Positions 23,212 to 33,115 of a stretch of 64,000 bases of DNA are shown here, in pieces. Every line of letters starts with the position of its first letter. The first letter of the stretch is position 1. A model generated the notes under the pieces. It did not search any database. It saw only the letters and a list, made by a program, of their open reading frames with translations, and was not told where the DNA came from. This DNA is from Nymphaea colorata (lineage: Eukaryota; Streptophyta; Magnoliopsida; Nymphaeales; Nymphaeaceae): NCBI RefSeq assembly GCF_008831285.2, contig NC_045143.1, positions 19,429,655 to 19,493,654 of the forward strand. Reading direction: 5' to 3'. The translations under genes were made by a program, and so were the position numbers.

Positions 23212-26200
23212 CCCACATACAAAGTATCTAAAATTTACATATGATAAAATAAAACATATAAAAGACTTATGAACTATACTCCTTTTCTTTTTTCTCTCTA
23301 TACATATGAATGACCTAAAATTCACGTGATGAAGAAAATATTTGATAAAACATTAAAAAATATGAGCTAATAAAAATATTCCCTTTGTTTTTTTCTTTCT
23401 CTCTCTAAACAAATGAAAGATCTAAAATCAACATATAATGAAAGAAAGTACTTAATAAAATATGTGAAAAAACATATGAGCCAATAAAAATGCTCTCTTT
23501 AGCTCTTTCTTTCTCTATATATGTATGATGGATTTGTAAATTGACATGCAATATAAAAATACCTAATAAAGCATGTAAAAATATGCAAGCCAATAAAAGA
23601 TACTCTTTTTTTTCTCTCTCTACACATATGAACAACCTAAAATTCACATAGGATGAAAAAAATACCTGATAAAACACGTAGAATAACATATAAGTTAATA
23701 AAGTATTTGCTTTATTATCAATAAATGGATGGTGACATTCCCCTGCCTGCTTGGAGTGGAGTGGAACATGTAAGACAATATATTCTCTCTTGCTCTTTTG
23801 CTCTCTCTCCCTCTCTCTTGTTTTTTTCTCTCTCTCTACAAATACAATTATACAAACAACCTAAAATCCTGGTATGATGGAAGAAACATACATGATAAAA
23901 CATGTAAAAGAACATGAGTCAAAAATAATCTCTCTTATCATTTCTCTCTTTCTTTTTCTCTCTCTCTACAGATATAGACAACTTAAAATCCACATTATAA
24001 AGAAAATGTTGTTCTATCTTGAGCACCACAAAACCGTAACTGAAAAGTTTTCAGTTCGATAAGTACAAATCACCTGAAAGTACGTAGATACAAGTCTTCA
24101 AAAACAACTAAATGTATACAAGCAATTGTCACATGACCAAAAAGGAAACTTTCTTTCTTGATGGAAGTTCATGACTTGAAAATGTCGACAATGACCGCAT
24201 GTAATCAACCAGCCCAACAGCAATCATGAAATAGTGCTTGTCCTTTGCATTTTCACCTTGGTCCTTGCATTTCAAAAATAATTTATGCAAATATAAGTGA
24301 TAATATATATGCATGTGCTGATAAAACAAAAGCATACAAAAACTAAACTAACATAATAAATAGATGTTAAAAAACTTCGTATTTCACTACAATATATTAA
24401 CGAAAATGCAATCACCAATGATGCATGCATTATGTATACATTACAAAAGAGATACTGCTAAAGCACTAGAGTTGCACAACTGAAGGAAATGCAAGTAGGA
24501 GATTGCTGAAGGTGACATTTTCTATTTTTCAATTGAAATAGAAGAAGAAAAGTTGCAAGGAAATGAAAGGCTTTCAACTTGCACCAGCACTGAAAATTTT
24601 GAAAGAAAGATGTTTTCCAAGTTTATCAACTACTTGGACGTCTGTTAATTTACAGCAGTCACACTTTGATAGTTTGATTAACAAAAACAGAAGAAACTTA
24701 AAATTAAGATAATATTAGAACATAAAACTGTCTAATTCTTGTTAATTATGAACCAAACAAAAACATTATGCAACTTTGGAGTCTTTAAGACATGTCTGAA
24801 CATGAAGCAAAAGCTAAGTTGGTGTGACAACTTTCAAAAATTAAACTAAGATAATATACAAACATAAAAACTGTCTAATTCTTGTTAACTATGAACCAAA
24901 CAAAAACGTTATGTGACTTTGGAGCTATGTCACACGGGTACTCCTCCAAAGGAGGAGTACCCGTATGGTACCGGTACGACATGGGTACGGGTATGGGGTT
25001 GGGTACGCCTTTTTTGTGCGTTGACCGTACCGGGTACGGTCAACGCACCAGAGGTCATTTTTGACCTTGTTTGAGTACGGTCAACTTTGACCGAGTCCAA
25101 ATGTGTCTTTTTTTTATTTTAACGATTTTTAGATTTTAAAGTTTTAAACGATTATAACGTTAAAAAAAAAAGCTCGAAACCCTTAAAACATGTTTTCATT
25201 TTAAGGGTTTCGTTTCCTCTCATCGTGCGACGGCCGGCGACAGTAGGAGGCGAACGGCGACGGTGAAGGCGAAGGCAGTTGAACGGCGACGGTGATCGGC
25301 GACGGTAGGAGGCGAACAACGACGGGTTTCGTTTCCTCTCATCGTGCGACGGCCGGCAACAGGCAGGGGCGACGACCGGCGACGAAAGGCGAAGACAGTT
25401 GAATGGCGACTGATCGGCGACGGTAGGAGGCGAACGGCTGCGGTATATTTTTGTTTTTATCATGTTTTAGTTCATTTTCATCGGTTCTGCCCCTGCCTTC
25501 ACCTCCAGCGACGACCATTGGGCGTTGTATTGTTTCTGTTCTTTCACTATTATCTCTTGTTTTCTGTTTGCGTAGTTGATTCTCAATGAGTCCATCTTCT
25601 TTGCGTAGTTGTTTTCTGTTTTTCGTTGTATGCAGCGTGTTTTGTTTGGCCAATAGATTGCAGCGTGTTTTGTTTGGCCAACAAAGCTGATGTATTTTGA
25701 ATGTTAATTATGAGACTGAGGAGAATGAGAATGTATTTATGAATATGACAATATGTTATTCTGATTGTGTAATTTTTGATATAAATATGTGCAAATATGT
25801 TATTTTTCTGCATTTTTTGACATATATATGTGTGTGTGTACGGCCGTACCCCCGTACCCAAGTTTTTTGAAAATGGTCCGTACCCGTACCAGTACCGGCA
25901 CCCGTACCCGTACCCATGTGACATAGCTTTGGAGGCTTTAAGACATGTCTGAACGGGAAGCAAAAGCAAAGTTGGTGTGTCAACTTTCTTTTGTGGCACA
26001 GAGGATTGAAGATACCACCACAAAGTGGTATAACACCAACCATAAAAGGTTTTATCCTTCCCAAGCTTCAATACTGAAAAACCATGAAAGAAAAGTTGTA
26101 AATTTTAGCAAAATTGTCAACCATGCAACGGAAAGGGAATTCCAAATTCATGAGTGCTGGAAATTCAGGGAATAATAATGCAATTTTCCTCTATTGGTGG

Positions 26201-26617
26201 GCATGCTAGGCATGGCCAAGCACAGAGATGAAAATGGTTCTGAACCAGGAAGGCTAAACATGGCACAGGTCAGAATCAGATGTTACTTGCCTGTGGTCAA
26301 TTTCACAACTTGTCCACATCTTAATCTTTTAAGATATAAAAGGTTTTTTCTTCTGAAAATCTTGAAAATCTCAGAGAAAGCAATTTGCTATGACTGCAAA
26401 GTTTTATGAGAAACAGAATTCTGATAACATGCACATTGAAGCTTAGGAAATGGACAGCAAGTAATCGGTTCTGGTCCATTTCAATCAACAAACATATTGG
26501 GTTTCACAAATGGTAAGTTTGATGACATCATGGAATCCACTTGCGTAGATTCTGGAAGTTAGGTAGTAAGGTCCTTGTGATAAACTCTTAACACCCAGGT
26601 TTGTCTGCCCTGGTTCA

Positions 26618-26653
<36 letters not shown>

Positions 26654-29600
26654 TTCATATGTTTTAATTTTTTTTTTATCAAGGTTACCTTAATCTCATA
26701 CAAAATTCAAAGTTTTATTAAATAAAATAGGGATGGAGAGAGAGAAGAGGGAAAGATAGGAGAAGGAAAACAATGAAAAGGAAAGAGAAAAGAAGAACGG
26801 GTGCGGCCAGCAGCGCCTGACTCGGTTTGATTGAGTCGGACACCGTGTCGGGCCGCACCCCGACCCGAGTCGACGCGGTTGCGTCACCATATTTGGGGCA
26901 CCCGTGTGACTTAGCTTAGGACATTCAGTTTGTAGAAGGCATCAAGCATCATAATTAAAGAATCACCAAGCATGTTTTGAAACGTAGAACAAAACATGCT
27001 TATAATTATCTTTTATCTGTACATACATGCACTTTTCACATAATGACAAATTTACAGTGAAAACCTTTTAGGAAAGGAAGTGCTTCCAAATACCTACTAC
27101 TCGATATCTTTTTCCTTTATAAGTTGCAGGTATTCTAGGTTATGCAGGTGAAAGTCTGGATCTGATTGAACCAAAATTTATAATTCAAATTCAACAACCA
27201 TGCATGATTCCAGCATGCCTCCAATAGGAGAACCTATGCTCACATTTTTCACCATTGCTTTCTGCTTATAATGCTTGTAGATGTAATCATTCTTTCAAGA
27301 AGATAGGACAATCAATCTGAGATCTATAAAGCAGCAGTATCTCTCTGTATATGTGTAATTACATGGGGGTCCCTGATGTGGCTACAATGGTCAAAGAGCA
27401 AGAACTGCTTATTCGGAGAAGACACGAGGCAACAATCATGTGAAACTAGACAAAAATGTTGTCTTTGTGTGCCTTTTCTATTTGATTTTGGTTGCTAATT
27501 GCAATTTGTAAAATCTATACCAATTTATCCCCTATACATAATTACAGCATATATAAATCTAAATCGCAGCTAAAGAAAACTGAATCAACTACACAGGTCA
27601 ACATTTTTGCTAACGAAGCGTGGCCATGTATCTCAAGAACAATAAACAGAAAATTCACTCAGTGAAGGAGACAAACATATGCTCATTAAAAAAAATTAGA
27701 AATCAATGCAACGAAGCCCTAAGTCCTATCTTCACGACCGCATCCTTAGGAAGCAAAACCAAAACTAATCTTGTTTCATTCTTTGCAAGTGGACCATGGT
27801 AAACACACTTTAGGGTGTTGATGCAGGAAAAAGTTAATTAGACACCTAGTTTGTCTCTGCAAGTGTAGAGGAAGTGGTGATAGGCAAAGGCTCTTCACAC
27901 ATTTGAGGATGGAGCCCTGCCTTTGGGCACTTAATCCAACAACAACCTCCTCCTTGCAAGTCCTTCTGACCCCAACACCCAATCCCTCAATTCGATAGGC
28001 CGTGATGTTGACGACAGAGGATATCCCCTTCTTCGACAGTGCACGTCCATTGACGAGTTCGAAGAGGAGGAGGAATAGTGAACGAAGAAGAAAAGGGTAG
28101 AAGAGAGAGTGATGCTTGCTGCTGAAGGTGAATCATGATCTGTGAGAGAGAGAGAGAGAGAGATGGTTAGTTGGGTGAAGAGTGGAGCACCAGCATTTGG
28201 GAGAGAGTGAGTTTTGAGTGATGAAGGGCTTCGACCGGGGTTTTGAGGGAGGGTTTCGAGAAAAAGAGTTCCATTGTGCGTTGCAGGGGCAGGGGTGCTA
28301 CGAATAAGAATGTTTTTTTTTTGTATTTTTTGAGGACAGAAGAACACTTTGTCCTCCATGATTTATGTCCAAGTTTGGTGAGCATCCCCTGCTTCCAAGA
28401 ACAGTGTTCTTTGAACTGCACGTAGCAGATACCAAACGTCCTCTTAATGATTTAGATCGCAAAAAGTGTTCATCTATGCTTGCTAACTAGTTCAGCTCAA
28501 AATCTTGTCTAATATTGGGAATCTCTTGTTTTGAGATTTTTCAATTTTACATTGTTACATTGCAAAACCAGACCTTGGTTGAGAGACCTTGTTGGTTGCT
28601 TAGGTGCATAAAACCATGTGGTTCCTTCACCCACCCTCAGTTTAAGAACCTGTTTTGCTATGCTGGTGGTGGATATCTACCGTACTTTCAACTGCTCACC
28701 TGGTGCCTGTGGGCTGCTCTACTATGGTATACCCCTTCAGGACATATCCTGTTTTGAGCTTGAAGCACATATTGGTACTGAGCAAGTCTTCCCTGTTCCC
28801 CCAACTCAGCTATTTCAAAATTCAGCTATTCTGATTTTCATTTATTATGTTTGAAGTTGAATGAGTTCTGGTAGTAATGGAGGAGTAATATTCATCCAAA
28901 ACCTATGATTTTTAAGATGTCTTGCTATTATTCCTTTTTTAAGCATCTGTGTTGCTTCTTGTCGATGTACTTCTGGCCGTTCGTTTTGTGCACCTTTTCA
29001 CCTTATGTTGCACTGCTGTTTGTGTTTTCTATTCAATTTGCTATATAGTGTAAGAAATTCATTTTCTACATTTTATTGTTTCCTGTGCATATGTTATTGA
29101 TGCATTAAATGGCAGATATCTCCTGAGGACATCCGATGGGAGGGTGAGGATCCTGGTATTTCTCATCGTGGGCGTGGAGGACCAGGACGTGGAGTTAAGA
29201 AATCAATGGCTCGTGGTGGTGCTGTGGTTGGAGTGGGGAGGGGAAGGGGTACTCCAAAGACCCAGTCTAAGAAAGAATATGCTCCAACTCAAAATGGCAT
29301 TGGTAAGAAGGGTCCTGACAAGATTGAAATACTTCACACAGAATCCCTTATTAAAGAGGTATACCGAAGCAACTACTTCCAAGTTTGAGCTTCAATTGCC
29401 AAATGATTGCTTTCCTGTCCATGCATTGAACAGGTTGAAAGGATTTTCCATGGAAGTCATCCTGATACAGCGGAGATGGAAAAGGCAAAGAAATTGCTGA
29501 AAGTAAGTGTTATTCTTTTGATGATTTACCACAATGCTAGGTTTTTTCTACTAACTATGCCTTTTCTATTGGCAGGAGCATGAACAAACGCTTCTTGATG

Positions 29601-31204
29601 CCATCTCAAGCATTGTCAGGCTGGAGGATGCATCAGACGGTGAAAGTGGTAAATGAATGTGCTTGTTGTGCCTTTTGAATTTTATCTTTTTTTTTGGCAG
29701 TCTAACTGGATTTTCTTCGGGTTGCAACACTAGGACACAGCACCCAGTCAGGTAGACTTTGGTAGTAGTCATTGCTGGGGAGTCTTAAACCCCTAGCCAA
29801 GGACCATCAGCCCTCAAGGATCTATGGCTGTTGCAGCTTATGCAAGAAGTAACCCCATCGTAATCAAACTGTCTGTCGGCCTTGAACAATGAAAGAAAAC
29901 AATACAATAACGAATTAAAATATTCAATTTTTATGTTTTTTAGTTAGTTTCTGGACATAAAAGTCCTCACATCACACTTTCCCATTCAATTGAATATTCT
30001 GCTTCATTTAAATGACAGAATGATCGATCTAAATTTTGAGGGTCAGTTTTCAGTAATGTGGTCTAATAATTTACATACTCATTTAGTAACCAAAATCAAT
30101 AGTCAGTCGGTTGACTAGCTCCCCATATAAAGTGACAATGAATAACTAATAACTTAGTTGCTTTGTTGGCTAGTATGTGATGACAAGTTTTGGACTTTTT
30201 TCCTTTTCTTTTTAACCATCTTACAAAGCAAAGGTCTGGGGTAATTGCCTGCCTAGCTTCCCTTTTTTGTTACTCTTTTCATTTTTACCTTTGTTCTTTT
30301 CTTTAAATGTTATTGGGGAACTGGTGTGTGTAGTTTGAACTTTGAATTGTAAGATTGTACCTCTACTAATGGTGAAATTGGTGGTAAAGTGGGAATGTGT
30401 TAGATGTCAAGTTGAAGACCCTGGCTTATGTCCCAACCCTGCTGTCTGTTGCTTGAGCTTTCCCATGGTGTGGCCTTTTAAGTTTTCAGGCTGAAAGAAT
30501 TGTAGGATAGCAACATTCCAAAGGTCAAGTTGCCTTTCTCCTTCACGACAATCAGCATTTCCTGAAAGGAGCCTCTTTTTTTTTTTTTCTTCATGAAGGG
30601 GGAAATATTTTAGGTTTTGATGTTTAGGCCTTTATTGATCTTGCCTCATCCATTCAGATGAATGTACTGTTGGTGAGTTTTAGCCATTGTCTATGTCTAG
30701 TTGCAATGCCTCTTAAGGATGGTCATTCATGTCATGCTTGGAGTCACTGGAGTCTAGTACTGCTTATATCTGTAAATCAGCACATTTTTCACTTCTGAGA
30801 TTGAGGCATTTTTGTTCACATTCATGATGGATTATAGTTTAAATTCCAAGATGAGATCCTTCTTCGTGAAGAATGTGATATTTTCATATTGATCGCATCA
30901 GAAAGGTTGTGGACCTGTCCAGATCATTCTTCCCTTATCTAACTTGTTTTTTTTTTGTTTTTTTGTGTTTTTTTTGTTCTGTTGTGTAGAAGAGGGTGAA
31001 CACCGATTTTCACATGACCATTCTGTTGATCGGGAAAGAGGATGGAGGAATCAACAATATGGTGGGAACCAGCAAAATGCAGAATTTGAGGACGATACAG
31101 CTGGTGTAGGGCGAGGCGAAGGCTCAGATGGGAATGGCATGGTTGGAGAAGGTGGAGCTGCTTCTGATGATCAGCAAGATGGCGATGATGGTGATGATGA
31201 TTAA
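2781..31204 (+). CDS. EML: EMSY-LIKE chromatin protein (ENT + Agenet/Tudor), 497 aa, 10 coding exons
   Basis: Coding exons: 2781-2808, 16805-17013, 17089-17198, 17558-17810, 17877-18101, 18185-18253, 29116-29358, 29434-29502, 29576-29648, 30990-31204. All junctions are GT-AG and the frame closes at 498 codons including TAA. The N-terminus [17 protein letters not shown] and the order of domains match plant EML3/EML4. Residues about 51-120 form the ENT domain ([26 protein letters not shown]). Residues about 125-205 are a low-complexity linker with a basic SRKKQK patch. Residues about 245-310 form the Agenet/Tudor domain ([29 protein letters not shown]). An RG-rich stretch follows, then a helical segment (about 380-425) and an acidic tail ending GDDGDDD. 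In Arabidopsis, EML proteins act in the nucleus, and EML1/EML2 contribute to RPP7-dependent immunity; the Tudor-like fold suggests binding of histone tails. The gene appears intact despite 14.0-kb and 10.9-kb introns loaded with transposons. EML3 cannot be told from EML4 here. Confidence 0.93.
4899..5265 (-). pseudogene. Captured first exon of a host gene inside the hAT element
   Basis: On the minus strand an ATG at 5265 opens a frame of 124 codons starting [14 protein letters not shown] and rich in Ser, Tyr, Leu and Asp ([15 protein letters not shown]). The frame runs to GTGAAG|GTAGCTAG at 4899, which looks like an exon end with a GT donor; the nominal stop lies just inside that intron. Upstream, 5266-5450 looks like a 5' leader, and downstream about 4600-4898 looks like intron. 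This is the pattern of a host exon 1 plus flanks copied into a DNA transposon. The composition recalls low-complexity N-termini of plant RNA-recognition-motif proteins, but I do not recognise the donor gene. The frame is uninterrupted, so capture is probably fairly recent. Confidence 0.6.
5860..5884. repeat. 5'-subterminal hairpin of the family 1 element
   Basis: An 11-bp stem (GGTACTCCTCC / GGAGGAGTACC) with a TTT loop sits 12 bases inside the right-hand end. Equivalent hairpins are at 24934-24964 and 19529-19555. Confidence 0.85.
6234..9640 (-). mobile_element. hAT element, family 2, near-complete (3,407 bp)
   Basis: The ends are 10-bp perfect inverted repeats CAATGTTATC / GATAACATTG. The flanking 8-bp repeats are CTTCAGAT (6226-6233) and TTTCAGAT (9641-9648), a 7 of 8 match as expected for an older hAT insertion. 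Both subterminal regions are packed with CGTATCGTA motifs (about 6250-6330 and 9490-9630), probable transposase-binding sites. A BED-finger/DUF659/dimerisation-domain transposase gene fills the interior on the minus strand. The element lies antisense in intron 1 of the EMSY-like gene. Confidence 0.92.
7013..9185 (-). pseudogene. hAT transposase, nearly intact but disabled
   Basis: From the N-terminus: a BED-type zinc finger (CNYC ... HHIAGTH) near 9090-9140, a basic/low-complexity linker, then a DUF659 core ([19 protein letters not shown], 8290-8350; [13 protein letters not shown], 8040-8085), and a C-terminal dimerisation domain ([12 protein letters not shown] ... [10 protein letters not shown]) at 7013-7219. 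An apparent intron of about 100 bases separates the last part (RPG|GTATTAG ... TTAG|ATTTGTGG, about 7220-7322). Defects visible: one in-frame TAA near 8902 within an acidic linker, and one frameshift near 7700-7750. The position of the second catalytic Asp of the DDE triad, usually in a TDNA context, reads TNNA (near 8150), so the protein would probably be inactive even if read through. Confidence 0.88.
11150..11765. mobile_element. Decayed deletion derivative of hAT family 2
   Basis: The stretch resembles the two ends of the 6234-9640 element joined together. The left part has CATCATATTCATTC/TCTGCAAACAATAATTGG-like text as in 6670-6760. An AAAAAGGGG...CCCCTATTTTTT block follows, matching 9456-9478, and then repeated TATCATA/GTATCATATGATAC at 11570-11755, which look like the CGTATCGTACGATACG motifs with C changed to T. 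Boundaries and target duplication are not resolved. Confidence 0.5.
12409..14221 (+). mobile_element. Non-autonomous hAT element, family 2 (outer, split by a second one)
   Basis: The ends are CAGTGTTATCCG / ATAACATTG with flanking 8-bp repeats CTTATAAG (12401-12408) and CTTAGAAG (14222-14229), 7 of 8 identical. The site lies within copy 2 of the tandem repeat, matching CTCCCTTATAAGTCC in copy 1. Subterminal CGTATCG/CGATACG motifs are dense at both ends. No transposase was found. A second family member, 12879-13900, is inserted inside. Confidence 0.88.
12879..13900 (+). mobile_element. Non-autonomous hAT element, family 2 (inner, youngest)
   Basis: The ends are CAGTGTTGTACG / TACAACATTG, and the flanking 8-bp repeats CTTTAAAG (12871-12878, 13901-13908) are identical. 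The element is 1,022 bp. CGTATCG-type motifs occupy 12890-13035 and 13805-13885. The GC-rich middle (13080-13500) has open frames on both strands with no recognisable domain; it may be the element's own 5' region or a captured host fragment. Being nested with a perfect duplication, it is younger than its host element. Confidence 0.93.
14456..15211. mobile_element. Possible hAT-like insertion with ACTCGG/GAGTC-rich ends
   Basis: This stretch interrupts copy 3 of the tandem repeat. Its ends, CAATGTTTTAAAACTC and GAGATTGAAAACACTA, match as inverted repeats at 12 of 16 positions, and TGACTCGG/GAGTCA motifs cluster at both ends. The expected 8-bp target duplication is not convincing (TTGTAGAG and CCAAAAAG). 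A GA-rich microsatellite lies at 14687-14711. Confidence 0.5.
15683..15748. repeat. Perfect 33-bp tandem duplication
   Basis: Two identical adjacent copies (15683-15715, 15716-15748) start GATCTATTGCAATATTATCC and end GATATTCCCGA. A recent local duplication in intron 1. Confidence 0.95.
16361..16625. repeat. Duplicated ~75-bp segment with ~190-bp period
   Basis: TCAATTCTTGATGTCATTTC begins copies near 16363 and 16551; each continues with AAACCTTATYATGTTTCTTGG and ends in CATTCATTGAAA. The copies are about 85-90% alike by eye and 110 bases of other sequence lie between them. Confidence 0.8.
19529..19555. repeat. 5'-subterminal hairpin of the family 1 coding element
   Basis: A perfect 12-bp stem GGGTACGCCTCC / GGAGGCGTACCC with an AAA loop. 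Compared with the copy at 24934-24964, one base pair of the stem differs on both arms (T-A there, G-C here). Confidence 0.9.
20496..22370 (+). pseudogene. hAT transposase, family 1, multiply disabled and C-terminally truncated
   Basis: Reading starts at ATG 20496 ([12 protein letters not shown]). A BED-like finger follows (CKFCDMMF ... AHLLHISG, about 20665-20740), then the DUF659 region ([20 protein letters not shown] near 21170-21230; [13 protein letters not shown] near 21360; [13 protein letters not shown] near 21440). Defects: in-frame TGA near 20637, a frameshift between about 20880 and 20938, and TGA codons at about 21734, 22022 and 22289, the last in place of a residue in the segment before WLCFGAS. 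The frame stops being recognisable after [12 protein letters not shown] (near 22355), where sequence passes straight into the terminal repeats, so the C-terminal dimerisation domain is missing. Confidence 0.88.
22991..23130. repeat. Diverged 77-bp tandem duplication
   Basis: TGTGTTYTAAKAACAAAGAG begins both copies (22991 and 23068), followed by TTCTTGTCYATRY. The second copy fades near 23130. Confidence 0.75.
23165..24010. repeat. Minisatellite-like array, ~105-120 bp period, about seven diverged units
   Basis: Each unit carries a CT-rich tract (TTTCTCTCTCTCTAC), then ACATATGAA-like text, an AACCTAAAATTCAC anchor, GATGAAAGAA, and TAATAAAACATGTAAAA. Anchors lie near 23226, 23311, 23419, 23530, 23635, 23860 and 23982. 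The larger gap between the fifth and sixth holds an unrelated insert around 23705-23790. Units differ by many substitutions, so the array is old. Confidence 0.8.
24925..25926 (+). mobile_element. Non-autonomous hAT element, family 1 (1,002 bp)
   Basis: Perfect 8-bp target duplications CTTTGGAG (24917-24924, 25927-25934) flank near-perfect inverted ends CTATGTCACACGGGTAC / GTACCCATGTGACATAG. The uninterrupted copy of the target is visible in the neighbouring duplicate (ACTTTGGAGTC at 24773). Inside are the 5' hairpin, GTACCC-type subterminal blocks, and a GC-rich 25200-25460 region with a 120-base internal duplication (GGGTTTCGTTTCCTCTCATC at 25204 and 25324). No transposase sequence is present. 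It is the youngest-looking and best-delimited family 1 copy. Confidence 0.96.
24934..24964. repeat. Perfect 14-bp hairpin inside the 5' end of the family 1 element
   Basis: ACGGGTACTCCTCC, loop AAA, then the exact reverse complement GGAGGAGTACCCGT. It overlaps the inner part of the terminal inverted repeat. Confidence 0.95.
26619..26650. repeat. (CA)n microsatellite
   Basis: About 16 uninterrupted CA units in intron 6. Confidence 0.98.
26790..26912. mobile_element. Probable end of a hAT-like element
   Basis: The GC-rich stretch with repeated GAGTCGG/CCGACCCGAGTCG motifs ends in GGGGCACCCGTGTGACTTAG, close to the CACGGGTAC...CTATGTCAC termini of family 1. The opposite end and target duplication were not found. 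A similar end, CACCATGTGACTTAG, is at about 63347-63361. Confidence 0.5.
28142..28163. repeat. (GA)n microsatellite
   Basis: About ten GA units in intron 6. Confidence 0.95.
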
Positions 31205-33078
31205 TCTATCAAACTTCTTCCATCAGACTGGGCTGTGATGATAAAGTAGGGGATGCTGGGTCAGTTATAACATGCCATGTTCCAAGTTTGTGCATATTCT
31301 GCTCAGAAATATTCGAGTCCTCATCTTGCCGCAACACCAGCCGATCAATCAGGTGGATGCTTCAACTATGTTATACTTGGCTAGTGGCTGGGTCTCTGTA
31401 AATTCGCTTGACCATGGAATTGCCTGTGACCATGTAACTGGATGGTTTGTTAAAACTCGGGCGCGCTGCTGGAGTTGCAGGTTGTACCAGTAGTGCTTCG
31501 GATGGTGTCTTGTGAAGTATTTATGGGAAGTTCTAAACGGCATGTTTTTAATTTTTGGATGGCAAAAAATACTTAGTTGGCCTCCTCGGGTGGAAATCAC
31601 CAGATGACCTCATTTGCTATGCCCTCCGAAAGCGATGGTAAATCCCAGGCTGCAAAGTGGCAGGGGTTTATTATCCATATTATGTTGATTTTTCTAATTG
31701 TCAGGTCAGATATCAGTAATGTGCTTTCTGCTCCTGCAGTCGCTGTTTAAGCGAAATCCTAGCAAAGCCGGCCAGTGACCGTTGCAGAACTACTCCTCTA
31801 TGTAGATTTCCACAAGCTCTCGAAAGGAAGCGTGGAATATTGCAACTGCAAGGTTCAAATGGTTCATTGGGCAACTGTTTATGGATGGGTTTTTCTTGAG
31901 TGTTTTGTCAGATTGAAAAATACAGGAGTGAATGTTTGATGAAGCTAATTTGCCTATAACCTTAGCCGTGACGCGAGCCAGTCTGGCTCAAAAACTCAAG
32001 AATGGTTGGCATCTGAATTGCGTTTCCACAGTTAGGAATAGGAGATTAAGCAAACGGCAGGTGATCGTTGGTCTCAAATCCGTCCAACCTGCGCCACGTA
32101 CGGGGTTGTATAGGCCTCAAATTAAACCCTTAACTTTTCCTTCCTGTTCCGGAAGCGTCAAAAGAAAAAAACTGGACCCAAGTTCTCGTGCCAGCAGCAA
32201 CAAAACCTTCAACGCCCTCAAACCCAGAAGGTGCAAAACTGTAGAAGCTTGCTAATTTAAAGTACACCGATAGCCCATACTGATGGCGCAAACTTGAACG
32301 GTCTTTCTATGGAAAGATGATTTTGTTTACATAAAACCTGCCCACTTACATTATAACAACTACGGTTGGTCTAATCACCATCAGTAGTCTCGACCTTTGC
32401 TAATGGTGCGCATGGTACATAAGCAGGCCGAGCGGGGAACTCTGCCCAAACACAGAAGCTAGTCTGTCATGTATGGGATCCTTTAGCAATGGAAACAATA
32501 ACAAACAGCCTATGAATGGCGCAAAGGTTAATGCAGACTCATGAAACGCCGTAAACATTCCCTAATTCTCCTAGTTAGTAGTTACAGTCCAATTTGACCA
32601 TATCTATGTGATTAATTTCGATTTATAAGAATAAGCCTTTGAACCACCAGGGTGACGTATTTGTAAGGGTTTTAGAACATCTCAAACATCAATATTGTGA
32701 AGATACTGTTAAAGAGGACAATTTTGCTCAAGAGAAGCATTAAGATGTTTGATTCTTTTCAGATCAACCATGCAACACACCTCTTCATCATCAAATTGTG
32801 GTCCAAAATGGAATTGGAGAAGTCCTTGTGCTATGATAAACCATAATTACACAGTTCTATCCCACGGGCAGATTAGAAAGCAGTTCCTATTGAATTAAAG
32901 AAAGGTTCCTGCTTGCAATGATTCACGATGTAGATCTAGGCATAGGTCATCAATTATGAACCCAAAATCAGTTACCCAAAGAGCCAATAAAACTGGAAGA
33001 TTACCTGATGCCTTAGCTTTTCTACTCAAGAAAATAAACATGAACATTCCGTATGAAATTCTAAAGCCAAAAATCTCT

Positions 33079-33115
<37 letters not shown>

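Larger units (their letters stand above)
24692..25980. repeat. 143-bp tandem duplication interrupted by a hAT element
   Basis: CTGTCTAATTCTTGTTAA occurs at 24728 and 24871, with shared flanks: AACCAAACAAAAACRTTATG, then GACTTTGGAG and CTTTAAGACATGTCTGAAC. Copy 1 is continuous (about 24692-24836). Copy 2 starts near 24837, is cut at 24924 by the element 24925-25926, and resumes at 25927. Confidence 0.88.
18254..29115 (+). other. Intron 6 of the EMSY-like gene (10,862 bp), transposon-filled
   Basis: The intron is bounded by AAAGAG|GTATGTG and TGGCAG|ATATC. It contains hAT elements 19518-22432 and 24925-25926, two tandem arrays near 22991-24010, a transposon end near 26912 and CA/GA microsatellites. 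In the parts 18254-19400, 26000-26600 and 27000-28000 I see nothing recognisable. A GC-richer stretch at 27950-28430 has open frames but no family I can name. Confidence 0.85.

Noticed and set aside
27931-28421. 142-codon minus-strand frame in intron 6
   Set aside because: Low-complexity, includes a (GA)n tract translated as Ser-Leu repeats, and matches no family I know.
31932-32255. 107-codon open frame on + just after the EMSY-like gene
   Set aside because: No recognisable domain, no conserved start context, and it lies in the probable 3' UTR/intergenic spacer of two convergent genes.
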